Of a DNA stretch of 64,000 bases, positions 20,881 to 34,381 are shown in pieces. A model generated the notes under the pieces. That model had not been told where the DNA came from and ran no database searches. It saw nothing but the letters and a program-made list of their open reading frames with translations. Position numbers and translations under genes: made by a program. The DNA comes from Sweltsa coloradensis (Eukaryota; Arthropoda; Insecta; Plecoptera; Chloroperlidae), in the NCBI GenBank assembly GCA_024449915.1, contig JAMZAV010000054.1, forward strand, positions 558,001-622,000, in the 5' to 3' direction. Numbering within the stretch: position 1 is the first letter of the stretch; each line of letters begins with the position of its first letter.

Positions 20881-23331
20881 GTAGGCCCCGACGAAATCGA
20901 CGAGTGTGCGATAACCAACCAAAGATCGATTTATAAAAAATATAGCAATCAGTGGTATGGACAGTACGAACACTCGCTGATCAACGCCAGAATCAATAAG
21001 GCTGATTCAGAACAACTTTTGAATTTATTAAGAGCCTCGTTGCTAGGACGGCTCTAAAGTCACCGTTTACACATTCCTAAGCCAATAAGTGATGGATTTG
21101 AATCCATATTAGAGGTTAAAAAATCTTCCGCATGAAGCGGGATTCGAACCCGGGATCTTATATAATATTGTCTTAGTGACTGACTTTAATTAATGTTTGT
21201 ACTAAACAAAAGAAACTACTGAACTATTTAAGCTCGTGCAACTCAAGTTGAGCTATTTAAGGAATTCTGAAACAGTCAGTCACTCATTCATTCACGAGGT
21301 ATTTAATATAAGGGATTTTCTTTTCTTTTATTCTGTCTTCGGAAACTAAGAATTCCTTCGAACTCGGAAACTTCATCAGCTGTTGTTGGTATTTTCTGTT
21401 TTATTAAATATATCCAAATAAGGTTAAAATGTTTTTGACAAAACTGGAACATAAACTAACTTTCGAACTCTGAACGTGTGTGCAACATATTGCACAGAGT
21501 TGTTATTATAGAATCTCTCTCTCGTTTGTGTGCGTGAAAGTTTCAAACACACAGTGAAGTATATATCATAAAGTTGTACTACGATAATAAAAAAAAGATT
21601 TTCTGAAAGTATGTTCTTTAGTTTCTTTTTTTGTTTTCTTGTTGTCCCTCTAATAGAATACAAACAAACATTAAAAACAGCAAAGTTCTCAACTTGTGTG
21701 TTGTGTGTGTAAGTGTAGAAATGGAAGCTATTATCGTAGGTTTCCAAGCAGCGGATTTACTTGGATGTCGGCACACGGGTCTTCCATCCGGAACCAGAAT
21801 GGAATTGGACGGAACAAAGTAAAATACGATGGCGAGGCTTACTAACAGTTCTCGCCTAGCAAAAAAATTCTATGAGAACTTAAAAGAGTATTCATAAGAG
21901 AGCTAAATAAGACGATCTTTTTTTCTTTTTCACGGTTGGGGTAATCCGTTTATCTTGTTTCATTTTAATGAAACATAAACATTAGAGAAGTTTTAAGATG
22001 GGCCGCATAGCTCGGATATATCTCATAAACTTATTATTAAATGACCAGGAAAAAGAGATTTTACATGGTATTTATTAAAATGAGGCCACATTCCAAGAAA
22101 GTCTTTTTGCAATAAGCCTAATGCGACGAATTCCAAATTTGGTCATAAAAGGAAATTCTCTATTAACTTCATCGTCTATTTCTTTTGTATAATTTGCATA
22201 GCAGTCGTAGTACCAAGTTTAGTGCGTTTCTACTACCACTTTGTCACAATCCTTGATATAAAAGAAGTTACCGAATTTTGTAGGTTGCCATATTGAGCAC
22301 CTGGTTGTAAATGTTTAGCAGTTTCTATAAGAATTAAAATAAAATATTAATATTTCTGCTTTGAAGAAGGGAAATAAAGTTAGAGACAGGAATACCCGAT
22401 GTGGAAATGAATTTACCTATTTCATTGGCATAAAACATATATTATATTTCTGCAAAATATTGTACAGACAACAATATCCAACAACTACTTGTTATTGCGA
22501 ATAGCCAATATTTCAAAATATAGTTCTTGTTTTTATCATGGATTCGAATAAAGTTAGCGTTAAAAACTCTCTTCTTTCCTGTGGTAGCCAAATTCCTATT
22601 TAAAAATAAATGCGTAGTACACCACCCATGCATTTACTCAAAACACCGTCATTATAAGCAAACGATATGATGTGGATACCACCGTCATGTAAAATTCTCT
22701 TTCAGAAAATACTGTAGACGTCATTTATCTAAATTTACTATGTTGAAGTTTTGAATTGTGTTAACATAATAAATTAGGCACGTCGCCGAAGTGAGTGGAA
22801 AACAGACACTTGGGCTATAGAGACTGCATAATGCATAAGGGAGAGAGAGGGGTAGAGGGGGTCTGGTCTAGTTCTCAATGGAGATAGCAGGAGATAGGTG
22901 ACTATCACTATATTGCACTGAGAAAAAACCAACCCTTTTACACCACCAAGCTAACACCTCAACCGTCAATCGGGAAGCGAAATAACTTCGCGTGCATCAA
23001 GATAAAGCTCAAGAGATTCAGGAACATCCAGAGACATTTGAAGTATCTAGGTTACAGCGATTTCACATAATACATCTTATCATATTGTCTTATAACATGT
23101 TGTGTAACGATTATTTCTCGAACAATAAATATGAAAACAATCAAAATTCTTATTTATGTTCCGAAAACGTGTACATACCATTACAATTTAATTTTGATTA
23201 TACGTCTTGGAACTCGTTGGTGAATATATTAGATGCTATAGTTTTTTCCCCCTTGATTGAAAATTATTTTTGGAGTTTGTATATTGTTAAAAAAAAATTT
23301 AGAGTTAAATTTTTTTTACCCCTTTTACAAG
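20881..23331. other. Mostly unique stretch
   Basis: Near 21119-21165 a minus-strand B-box-like sequence (GATCCCGGGTTCGAATCCCG) marks a SINE relic. The plus frame at 21631-21822 and the 172-codon plus frame at 22992-23510 are open but resemble no known family. Nothing else is supported. Confidence 0.4.
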
Positions 23332-23403
23332 TCAAAATCATGGAAAAACCGTCGATCCTAAGGAAACATTTTTTGTCTATAACCTTGGAGATTAAGGTTC
23401 GGG
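23332..23403 (+). CDS. Weak candidate internal exon
   Basis: A long pyrimidine tract ending TACAAG precedes 72 bases closed by a donor-like GGG|GTGAGTA. The stretch lies inside the longest open frame of the window and reads ..IMEKPSILRKHFLSITLEIKV... No domain is recognised and no partner exon was found. The acceptor ends AAG rather than CAG, so a chance combination is quite possible. Confidence 0.15.
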
Positions 23404-26400
23404 GTGAGTACTTAATGTTTGGTTCTCTCTATTGCACAACCTTGGGTCATTGTTTTTTTATCGTTTGTGTTTCAATGATCTGTAAGTATGACATGTTATT
23501 AAACAAATAAATATGTGATACACGTCATTCTCTCCAAGGAGCAAATTACAACCTCCATTATAAATCTGTTTTTTCTGAACTGAAAAGAATATATGTTAAG
23601 TAAAAAAAAAAATAAATAAATAAATAAATAAATAAATAGAAACGATCACCTATGTTGCTAGTTATGCGAGTACCCGAAATTTCGAGTCTAGTTGAGTATT
23701 TGGTACTCGACTCGAACTCGAATATATTTTTATTAAATGGTGGAGGTGCCGGGTAGCATTTACCAAAATTCTTCATGTTATTCATGTTAGAGGTGCAAGG
23801 TAATTAAACGTGATGTGAGACGTAAACATTACTAATGGGGATTCCAATCAATCCTTCTTAGTCAGTCTTTTGATAAAGAATTTATGTTTGGATCTTTGCA
23901 CTTTTGTTTCGATGTTTGTAAATCTGGTGTATATAGCCGTGGAATATATTTTCTCGAGATGTAATATCAAAAACACCATCAATAATCATCTACTTGCTAT
24001 AAGTAGACTTGTATAGATAGAAAGATACATAGAAAGTTAGTCTACGCATCAGTCTTCTACCTGTCTATCTGTCTGTCTGTCTGTCTGTCTGTGTGTGTGT
24101 CACGTTTCACGATAAAACCCGAATATGATCTCCGATTGACATGTGGCTTAATTGGTGACATTTCCTCTTAACAAACCATTCAATACTCTATGATAATACA
24201 GCAAGTTTTTGGTTACTATAACCCAACGCGGGGATATCTATCAACTCGGCATCTCTACCAAAAACGTTTATGAGATTCAACGTTGTATCAAGCGTTGCTC
24301 ACTATTTTTTTGCAATCCTGTGCTTTTCCTAGTGTAGTATTTACTTTTCAAAATTCCAATTAACTCATTTTTAATTACATTGAAACGAATTCAATTACCT
24401 ACAACGCAAAACAAATAAAAATTTAATTATCATATGTTTTATGTTTATTAAGTATACACAGTATTCACTCAATGTTTCTGAAATATTTGAGCTAGATATG
24501 CAAGTTTGTTATTATAAGGAATTCGAACCTGTCATTTTCTAGATTGTAGTTACATATTATATTATATTCTTAGATTCATAGACAGTATCGTTGTCCTGGA
24601 CTAAGTCTAATTAAGAATTCTTGGTAAGAGCACTATAAGCATACACGGAATGGCAAATTAAGTGAACGACGATGGAATTACGATACAGAAAGTAGGTCAT
24701 AGCGTAATTAATTTCATTCCATTAAGTTTTTATAGTTTATTATTTTGATTTATTCTCTTCAATTAGTTGACTGTCTTAACTATCGAGTTTTTGCCACAAT
24801 TATGAAGAATACGAGCCACCCACATTGCATGGTTAATATAACGTTGACATGTGCCATTTGAAAAGTATGGCTACACATCACGCTGAGGGGTTATGAGGTT
24901 AACAAAAAACAGGAACAAAAACAGTTTTTTTTCAACACTCACATTCACTGTGAAAATAAAGGAGACGGTATGAAATACAAGATTATTTCATACGTTTGAC
25001 GCTAAAGATGTTATAACTTAATTCTTAGATCTCACACTTAGGTGAGAACTGTTATTTTAGACGGTTGATAGATGATGTATTAACATGAAAAAATGTCTAT
25101 TATTATTTGGCGTCCATGCCCATACCAGTATTCGAACAGAACGCACGGTCCATGATGTACAAGACCATTGCCGAGTAAGTAGGCCTACTATACGCTGGTG
25201 TTGTAAAGAATTGGGAAACACTTTCAAATTACGTGGTAAATAGGGAAGGCTAGTTGGGTCTAAATATTGACGTGGGTGTAAGGAATCAATAGATTTAACT
25301 CATAAGCACCAACCAAATGAATCCAAAGTAAATATTTTCGATCCTACATAGGTACAATGTTTTAAACGTACTCACTTCTGCGCATTTATTGTGAAATAAG
25401 GTCATAAACACGTAATAAACATGTCAGCAGCATTATTTATTTTACTGTTTTCTAGTTAATGCAATAAAATTTTCTTCTCTGCTGTTAGCAAGCTTGCGAT
25501 AAAACAATATTGCTCATAATTGTAAGTTTATTCACTTTAAAATCACACGCTATAAAATATATGCTAATATCGCAAACATTATGTTTTGTGAGACAAATTA
25601 ATATTCAAACGTATTTATTATGAGTTCACGAACAACAAACTTTATTACAAAACCGGCTTTAACAAGTGAGTATCAAGTCATTTCAAATGAATGTCTAAAT
25701 GGTTGATACTTGATTGTCGTTTTAGAGTTAAGACGTATTGTGAAGTTTCCCGCCATTACTTGAACACCTTGCGCCACACTTTGTAAATGCAAATGGTTTA
25801 TACAAAATGAAAATATGATTATTAGTACGTATGCAAAAAGTGGTTTTATACTAGGCTATTCCATCTTGTTTTTCTATTTTCTATATATTCAACTAAGTAC
25901 AAATATAGCGGATCGAATTGAAATCTGGCGCTATAAGAACAAAACAGATTTTTCCAAATTTTCTGATCGGGCACACGGCAAATATTGCATACAGAATATA
26001 TAATTTGAAACTGTAATTAGACCTTGCACAGCGCTCAGCGTAGATGATTTCGTTTTTGTGAAATTAACGTTTAACTGTTTTTCTTCACTTCATCAGATGG
26101 GGGAAAAAATGGCATTTTACAAAATATATTCCACAAATTTCTTAATTAACCCTATTGTTGTCTTCTAACGTCAAACGGAAAAATTCGCAGAAAGCAGGAT
26201 TTAAAAAAAATCTGATTTATTTATCTTTGTAAAACTGAAACGAAAACAATTTAAATTTCACCTCACAGAAACACAACCATCTACGTTGAATGATGTATTT
26301 GGTGAACTTGCAATTTAAAATTATCTTGAAGAGGCTATATTGGCCTTGTGCCTGATCGTTAAAAATAAAAAATAAACATTGTTTTGTTGTTCTAATAGCG

Positions 26401-29080
26401 CCAGATTTCAATGACATTAACTATTTTTTACTTATATAGTTGCATACATATTTTTTTAATTGCAATACAGGGTAAAACAGTCTTGAAGATGAGCTAAAGA
26501 GAGTTCACGCTAACCTCCATTAGGCAGCTAGACTAGACGACGTCAGATAATAGAGAAACCACGTTCAACGGAGCAGCTTTCAAAGCACGGTTTATCCTAA
26601 CATGTTCACGATATTAAAGCTCACATAAACTTTATCCTGCTGTCTGCTGATAATTTATTAAGAGGATAAAGATTGTGTAAGCCGTCGTATGTTTTATTAA
26701 TAAATCCATACGCCATGGGAAAACGGGTGAAACACCATTTTAATATTATCCTTAAATATTTATTCAACCTCTTTTTGTACATAGGAATAAATAAATTGTT
26801 CTTTATTATTGGGTCGTAAAATAAGACAATGGCAGGTTATTATGACTGTCTACATCAGCGAGAATAGAAGGGTTGCAATGCAAAACTATGAGTGAGATTC
26901 ATTGTTTGACTGGATAGAATATTGTTCTACTCTTTCGTTTGTAATACCCAGTTGATAAAACACAGGTGAATAGAAACCAGAGACGAACAGTAAAAATGAG
27001 AAGAAATAAATTAATATTCAGGTGGAGGGAACGTAATAAAAATTAAAAAACTGACGTTAATTTAATTTAAAGAGGGGTTGATGTGCATGTCCTTTGCTTC
27101 CTAATGGCTGATAAATGTCTTTGAATCTCTGCTCTGTTCTAAAAATTAGTTCAAACGTGAGATAAATAAAAGTATTATTAGTTATGAATTTCACAATGCC
27201 TTGTTCCATAGTAGCGCCGAGTTTGAAATAAATATACTGGTGACTAATAAAAACCCACGGATTGACCAAATAAAAGTTCGTAATGTAGATTCTTGTAGTA
27301 GATTACATTTTAGTTGAGAGGAGAATATTTCTTATATTATTCCAATCAGGATATGGCCGCTTAGGCTCAGTTCAATAAGCATTGCTCTGCGATGTTCTCT
27401 GAATTACATTCATATAATATATGGTATTCAGCTGCTTGGGTGCGGCGCTCAGCGTCTATAGTGCATTACTTTCGTACTTTTCTGATTACATGAAGGCAAA
27501 TCAATATTTTCATGTTCTATTTTCACTCTTCGACAGATAACTTAATACTTATTTCTCGTAGACATGCATTGTTAATTTTTCATTTAAGTCGCAAATGTTT
27601 TCGTGCGCGAGTCTTCAATTTCAAAGTCCACAAAAGATTGCAATTTTGGTCGTTATTTAAAAACTGTGTGAGACCAAACGATGTTAAAATTTATTAAACA
27701 AACCATGTGCAAAGATTGGTATGCACAACAAAAATCTCGATGGAAGGAAAAATGTATAGGCGTTGTTCGAAAAGTACGGAAGCGCATTTCAAGCTCGAAT
27801 CGTGGCGTCCCCTTGCTAATTTAATTGGGATTTCGAACTTCGTCCAGTCGTAAACACAATGCTGTTAATTTATTGTCTTGACCTATTTTTCTTTTGAGCG
27901 TGGTGTGATTGAGGCGTCCTCATGAGACGGTGCCCTCGATGCCGGCGGCCACTTGAACACAGCTACTCAACTCTCTGCTCTCGAAGGGTAAGAGATTGAG
28001 CGTAGAGAAGATACGACTCTGAGATTTAGCAGCGGTCAGCATCAATAAAAACCTCTTTTCGGTTTTATGTTTTTGAATCTAGTGTGCATGGGAGTGGGAG
28101 GTGTAGCAGGGATTGTGAAATAGGACGATTCCGAACGCACGCGCTAGAGAATAAATGAAGGTTGGATGTGCAACGTCAATTTGATGGCCAATGGGAGTTG
28201 GGAATACATTTAGACGAACTGAAAAGAGTATTTCAATGTTCTGTGAAAATGTTCTATTCACTAGACAGAATGCAGTCGTTTTTATTCTTATTTTGAAACC
28301 TTATAACATGCAACGATCATTATGGTTTATAACTATTATATACCCTTTCACAAATCTATGTTTAGTTTTGTAGAACGACGTAAAAACACCACAATTTTTC
28401 TTTGTCATCGTTTGGTTATGAATCACTCAATGGTAAAGGTATTGTTGTAGACGAGTTGTATTTGATTAAATTAAACCTTCCATCGAACGATTATGTTATG
28501 TGCACATGGTTTGAATAGGCAAGAGGGACAAGAGTGTTTGTAAAATATCTATTGTCTGGTAACAAACACGGATTTAGCGTGGTATTATTATGTATAGAAT
28601 CGTGGTTAAATGAATGTATTGTTAACCATTCAATCAAACATACCATATAACGATTAAAACAATGTGGTATGCTTGTTGAGTGACCCGTAATATTTAAAAC
28701 CACATCACGTACCTACATCCAGAATTAATACGATATTGACGGGATGTTCCAGGGATTTTGCCGATGGACTCCGACAGTTTATATAGGACAAAACACTATC
28801 ATGCGAGGCAAAATAAAATAATACGTCCAACCATAAACAATATTTACAAAATTAAATAGCAATGGCTAATATGTATGTACATCACACAGCGTGGCCAATA
28901 GTAGTAAGTCTGCCACTGCGTTCAAACGAAATACTAGTTTATAAGCTGTTGACAAAGGGCATTACTATATTCACATTCATGTGTCTAATGTCAATGTGAT
29001 AATGATACATCATACATAAAACAATATTCGTATTCACATACCGAGATGTGTATAAAAAAAATTATTCATAGTCATATACG
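23404..29080. other. Mostly unique AT-rich stretch
   Basis: It holds an (AAAT)n run at 23609-23638, a GGTGGAGGTGCCGGGTAGC core near 23740 (see findings), and a TCTG/TG microsatellite at 24064-24100. There is a tRNA-like patch near 25113-25185 and a GC-richer block at 27757-28030. No gene was recognised; all frames are below 80 codons. Confidence 0.4.
24064..24100. repeat. (TCTG)n and (TG)n microsatellite
   Basis: A run of TCTG units passes into TG units. Purely simple sequence. Confidence 0.9.
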
Positions 29081-29088
29081 TTGGAATA

Positions 29089-29407
29089 AGGGTTGTGCGA
29101 ACCCATAATTTTATAGTTTAGAAAATCGAACTTCGAAGTTAAAAATTTCAAACCCAACCGGACTCGAACCGAACCTAAAGGAATTTTAAACAGTTATAAT
29201 TGGTAAAATAGTGATAAGTCTGGACCGGCACCTCCACCATCCAATTGTTTTGTTTTTAAATTTGTACATGTAAACTAAGAACCACTTTTTGAGATGTCAA
29301 ATAAAAGGTGACCGCACACCACTTCAAATTATTTATATATTTAAAAAAAACGAACTTCGAACTTTATTTCGCTTGAACTCGAACTCAAAACGTTCGTACA
29401 TCCCTAG
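29089..29407. mobile_element. hAT-like MITE
   Basis: The left end AGGGTTGTGCGAACCC is answered inverted at the right by GTTCGTACATCCCT. The flanks TTGGAATA (29081-29088) and TAGGAATA (29408-29415) match at 7 of 8 bases, as for an 8-bp hAT target duplication. The interior includes GACCGGCACCTCCACCATC, the core shared with the tandem-unit element at 6-9.6 kb. It has no transposase. Confidence 0.6.
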
Positions 29408-29416
29408 TAGGAATAT

Positions 29417-29660
29417 AAAACAATTTTTAATTTTTCGTGAGAATCCTGCCCATGGTACAATGCACGCCCCTCTTCAAGTGCCGAACTTTTTCGCGTTATG
29501 AAGGGAATGCCCGAGGACTGTTTAAGAGGACTCAATCCCTTGCATTCGTATATTAACGACAGAAGAAGACCTCGGAAAAAGCTTTGAGTCAGGAGTGCCG
29601 TTTGCGGGACTCAAAGTCAGAATAACCAAATTAGAGTCTCACTCGTAATGCTTGAGCCAC
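29417..29660 (-). mobile_element. tRNA-derived SINE, copy 2
   Basis: This is homologous to 55006-55255. Shared text is GAAGGGAATGCCCGAGGACT, AGAGGACTCAATCCCTTGCA, CCTCGGAAAAA and GTCAGGAGTGCCG. The tRNA-like head lies to the right on the minus strand and is degraded here. It begins right beside the hAT-like MITE. Confidence 0.6.
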
Positions 29661-32600
29661 CATTGTTCGCACAACAATAAACAAAATTTCTCGCTTAAAT
29701 TTCTAAATTGATTATTAGTAGATCGCTTATCTCAAAAAGTGGAATGTTGTCCTTCTTAGCACTTTGTGCACATCTACAGGGAAAGTACCAGAGTCAACCC
29801 GATAAGTCAAACGATCGAGCTTCCAAGTAATTCAGACTTTAAATCTATATTCTTCGTCAAAGCCTGGTTTGCTCGAGCTCATTCAATAGTCTTTAAAAAA
29901 ATTAAATACAACTAGAACCTTTTGAAAACGTATATTCTATACATAGCTTTGTAGAGTGTAAATGTTGGCTTTGTTGATGTCAAAATGAGACATGCAAGGT
30001 CTGTTTTACTGCAACACGTTTCTACAGTGTTTGACCTTAATAAACACAAAGCCAGACAATACGATTTCCAAAGTACGTGGTCGAAGTAAACTAACTCAAG
30101 CCAACTTCTCGAAACTAAATTTATGTTTACTCTCACAGGCTTCAGTTGAAGAGTCGAGCTATATAAGACGCTGTTTATTCGTCGGGGAAGTTTATTTGAA
30201 ATTCACAGCAGAAATGTGTTGCAAGTTATTTTCCCAAGTACTTCTTATATTTTGATTTTTTTGTTACGTTTTGTTCATTGGATAATTTATAAAATTCTCA
30301 TGTAGGAGTCAACAGGAAAATAAAACAAAACTCTCTCAACTTCTTCTTCAGATCTCCGTGGCGACAGCGGTATGGTTTGAGGTGGCAAGAAAACTGACAC
30401 AGGCAGACTAACAGACAATGGGTGGCTGCAATTAATTACAATTAGAGAAATAAATAGCAAGGTAATATCTCCCCTTTAGTTTACGTTATTATTCATTTTG
30501 TTCTAACCCGTATTCTGTAGATGACACAGAACTTGTAACATCGTACCACCATCGTACATCAGCAGCAAATAGTAGGCCTAATATAATAAAATGCTGACAT
30601 TTGAAAAATAAGCTATCATCCAATAATTATTAGTTATTTGCTTTTTGAAAGGATGTATTTAAAAGTTGAAGAATTTTTTTTTTTTAACTTTAAAGTAAAA
30701 TACGGTATGGTAAAATTTGTGAACGACTATTATTTTTTTTTCTTCGTCATATTACGAAATGAATGCTTTGATTACATAATATATAAACATAATGGGATGT
30801 CCTGGAGTGTGAATATATTTACACGCGCATACACTATTTGAAGTAAAAACAGGCGAGGATTTTTATTTAAAATAGTTTTGTTTTAGCATTGAAATTTTAA
30901 ATTAAAAGCTGTATCTACATCTACATCAATACTAGTTAGTAAATAACCAGTAAAACAAGTGTGTTTAACAACGTTTCAATTATAACACTATAGATGATAA
31001 CAATAATGTTTACGCTGCCAATTAATTAACTTTGTGCGTTCGTGTCAAAACCCATGCTGTCTCTGTGTTTTTATTTGAATTGCTGTGTGCATGCAATGGG
31101 AAAAATCCAAGCTGGCTGTAACGTGTTTCAGTTAATTCCCTGGTACTTTACTAGACAATAAATTTAAGTGTCTGTAAACACGCCCGTACTACACACTCAC
31201 TTCACATTTACTCACTTTACGGCAACGAATGTTTCAACGAACATGGAAAATAGTAATAAACTAATTGCCCTATTATTCTGATCACAAGTTAATATGATTG
31301 CGTGTGAAAGTTAATAGTCATGATATATAACGATGTTGGATTAGAATTATGTAATTAAATTTGTGTTATATGATTTAATACGAGTTCAGAATACGAGTCT
31401 TCATGATATGACAGCCACGAGTCGTCTAGATGTTGATTTATACCAAGAGTAATCACACTATGAGTACCCTACGTGCAGCTGAGAATTAATCTAGTTACTT
31501 ACAACATTTGTTAATGTGGTTAGAACTGAAATAAAATCACACCGACAGGATATCAAGATCTTCTCAACTAATGGATGAGTGAGCGGGGAGGGATTTACAT
31601 TCTCATTGTTCCCGTGTGCTTTTGTTTTTCTTGCTCAAGCCGCGGGCGTGGGGATTGTAATGAGAGCAAGTTCCTGAAGGTAGAACCTGAGCTCAAAGGA
31701 CGGCCACGGTAGTCCAGTCAGTATGGTATAAAAGATAGTTGGGTTCGATTCCCACTTACAGCACGGAGTTAAGTTGTCCTTGACATCTATCAACACTTTA
31801 TCTTCTTGAACGGAGGGTAATCGCATTGGTGGAAATGTAAGGCAACAAACACATCACATGCAAAACTATCGTTGGATTTAGTTTGTTGATGAATTGTAAA
31901 ATGACGAAAACAACAATAACATATCTATGGATTTCGTTATATCATGGTACCAAATCTTTGTATTTTCAGATATATATTATAAATATGTTGGTACTATAGA
32001 CAGGAAATAAAAAAGTGCTTCCATCGGGGATTGAACCCGTGGGACCTTGGCTGTCATGCCAACATTACAGCGTCATAGTCGCCTACTATAAACAAGGTTA
32101 AACACCATAACAAATATGTTTTTTTAGCCTCCAATGAGACAAGTGTCTCGCTGTAAGGGACTTTGGTTGTATGATTGTACAAACACTACTATTTTATAAA
32201 TCACTATTAAACTTAAAAGTAATGTAAGATTAATACTTTATAACTAGAACTCTAATACTAATACAAGAAGATTGAAAACACTCAAAAGTAAAGATTAATT
32301 GTTCCAAGAGAATTTACGATAGCATTAAATTAGTTTCATTCTTAGTTATAAGTTGATTATTATCGGTTCTTCTATAGTTTAACTATTCACTCTCTCAGTT
32401 TTGTTTTGACATTTGAGATGTACCCAATTAAAGAAAAAAATACCTAATGATGTTATTGAAAGTTTGTTCTTGTTTTGTTTGAAAAAATATGTATTTGAAA
32501 CCTACTCATGTCGACTGAATTGCAACTTAATTCTGGTGCAAAATCAAGTAAAACAGAAGTGTTTTTCACTTATTTCGAATGTTTGTCCGCTCTCTTATGT

Positions 32601-33049
32601 TAGACAGTGCAAACGCTACCGGATCTAACACGACTGAATAAGGTTTATATACTTAATTAATATGTTTGAGCGTTTTTAATGAACAACAACATTAAATTAA
32701 TACGACGTTATCGGGTATCTTCAATGAACATTTCAAAGCGTTCTCCCGCACACATTGAAACCAATTTTGTTTATGTGTCTTATACTCACGGTCAGGAACA
32801 TGTGCAAAATACATTAAGTAACTCTTCCGGTTTACTTGGTGCCTGTGTATCCTAGCTGAAATTACCCATTGATGAATAAATATAAACCAAACCGAAAATA
32901 TCCACAGCACAGCTTTCAGCTCCTAAATGATAATCAATTACATGGCGTCCCCTAACGCTAACCGCATTACCTCATATGATTGTTACATTACCCATTCTGC
33001 GCATAAATTACAGAAACTAGTTGCCACTTAAAATTACATTTTGATCTAT
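29661..33049. other. Mostly unique AT-rich stretch
   Basis: tRNA-like B boxes occur near 31700-31768 (plus strand, GGGTTCGATTCCCA) and 32030-32100 (minus strand, GGGTTCAATCCCC), probably SINE heads. A weak terminal-exon candidate lies at 30352-30411. No other feature is supported. Confidence 0.4.
30352..30411 (+). CDS. Weak candidate terminal exon
   Basis: A strong acceptor (CTCTCAACTTCTTCTTCAG) precedes 19 codons (ISVATAVWFEVARKLTQAD) and a TAA. An AATAAA signal follows at about 30449. The short stretch is GC-richer than its flanks. The peptide is too short to assign, and chance cannot be excluded. Confidence 0.15.
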   Translation: MSVATAVWFEVARKLTQAD

Positions 33050-33053
33050 TTAA

Positions 33054-33680
33054 AGGGGATATTACCCTAAAAAAATAGTTTTTACCCCGTAATCTAGAGC
33101 AAAATACTACACTAAAATTATCGTTTAAAAAATTATTTCTTGTAACTGTGATTTTATACGAATTTTTCAATTTTTGGATACGGAAAATAGCGAATATTTG
33201 CGTTTTGGGAAATTTCTTAAATCGGCTTTAAACTGATTCTTTTTTGTTCCACATACCAATCTAAAATGGCCCATTATATCATCGTGTCTTGAAACTGTGC
33301 ACAAATATACACTCAAACACGCGAAAATATGCATTTCAAAATCACACCCCTTCTTGCTAATCAGCATATTTTGACCGAACCACTTTCCCCAAATTACATA
33401 ACAAAATAAAGATGATTTACAGAAAAGACTGTATAGTACGACAATAATGGCCAATATGTTTTTGGATCAAAATCATACAAGATCACGAGGCTTAAAGATC
33501 GTCCCCATATTATTTCTTATGGGCGAATTTTGCCGATGGGACCTATAGCTCGAAAAATACAAAGTTTGACAATTTTTTGGGGGTCAATGGTGGACCCAAT
33601 AATGTTTGTGTTAACTTCTAAAATCATAACTAGCTAGCCTGAATGAAATATTTTTTTTAGTTTAGCGGGTCAATACCCTT
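33054..33680. mobile_element. TTAA-flanked element, copy 1 (Kolobok-like, uninterrupted)
   Basis: 627 bp lie between TTAA at 33050-33053 and TTAA at 33681-33684. The ends AGGGGATATTACCC and GGGTCAATACCCTTT form an imperfect inverted repeat. A second copy at 49235-50756 is 624 bp once its own insertion is removed, and a third relic lies near 54830-55462. TTAA targets with (A)GGG ends fit the Kolobok superfamily. No transposase was found in the 95- and 60-codon frames here. Confidence 0.8.
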
Positions 33681-33684
33681 TTAA

Positions 33685-34087
33685 ATGAATAATAATGATA
33701 AAAATTAGAATTCTACTTTGAAATGTAGGAAATCAGCAAAACTCCGAAACGAAACTTACAGTGGTTCGTTGCGTTGTGAATGTAAAAGTAAATGCAGTTT
33801 TCAGATAATTTTATACTGTGAATGTTAAAATAAAATAGTTTCAAAGTTTTTACCCAAAATTAATATAGAAAGTTCAATTTAAGGACACTTGATACTTTCG
33901 ATCATCAAATGGAGTATAACTAAAAACTATAACCAGCGAGGAGTTTGTACTTTGTTTGTCGTTACCGCTCACTATAAAAGGGTGTGCTTTTTATGATTCT
34001 AATGCAAACGAATAAGTACGAAAAGGGATATGTAGTAAGTGGTGTAATAGTGCTTAGAATGTTATATTCAGGCTCGATTTGAAATAA
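33685..34087. other. Unassigned stretch
   Basis: No repeat, gene or site was recognised. Confidence 0.5.
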
Positions 34088-34123
34088 ATAAGACTCACTA
34101 GTGAACGTTAATTTGTAGCTATC

Positions 34124-34381
34124 ATGAAATTAACAGAATTTGCCATACAAAGTTGCTTGTATTTCATAAACTTGCTCTTAAACAGACTGAATAATTTACG
34201 CTCATTGAAAGTTTCTAAATTAATTTCTGAATCATTTAGAAAGTCATTTTTGTACAGAGGAGTATCCTTTTGGAATTCAATTTCTTATGATATTAGAAGC
34301 CAGTTTACTGAGCTAGGAATTGTAGAATTTAAAAGTAAAATTGAAGCAATGATAATGAATCGAAGAACAAAGAAGAATTGA
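34124..34381 (+). pseudogene. C-terminal remnant of a LINE reverse transcriptase ORF
   Basis: An 85-codon open frame ends in the pattern typical of the last residues of CR1/jockey-type non-LTR polyproteins: basic residues, then SFLYRGVSFWNSISYDIR (about residues 41-58), then a short FKSKIEAM helix before the stop. The catalytic reverse-transcriptase and endonuclease parts are missing because the copy is 5'-truncated. The methionine used as start is therefore only the first in the open stretch. The duplicate at about 37194-37449 has several one-base deletions and stops. Family assignment rests on that terminal motif and the tail structure. Confidence 0.6.

Noticed and set aside
22992..23510. 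The longest open frame in the window (172 codons) as a gene
   Set aside because: No recognisable domain, composition follows the AT-rich background, and an open frame of this size can arise by chance in 64 kb. Only a weak splice pair inside it was kept as a low-confidence exon candidate.
27757..28030. mariner-type terminal repeat (GTTGTTCGAAAAGTACGG) and a CPRC-containing first exon nearby
   Set aside because: No matching inverted end or transposase fragment was found within several kb, and the short frame (MRRCPRCRRPLEHS..) has no upstream or downstream support.
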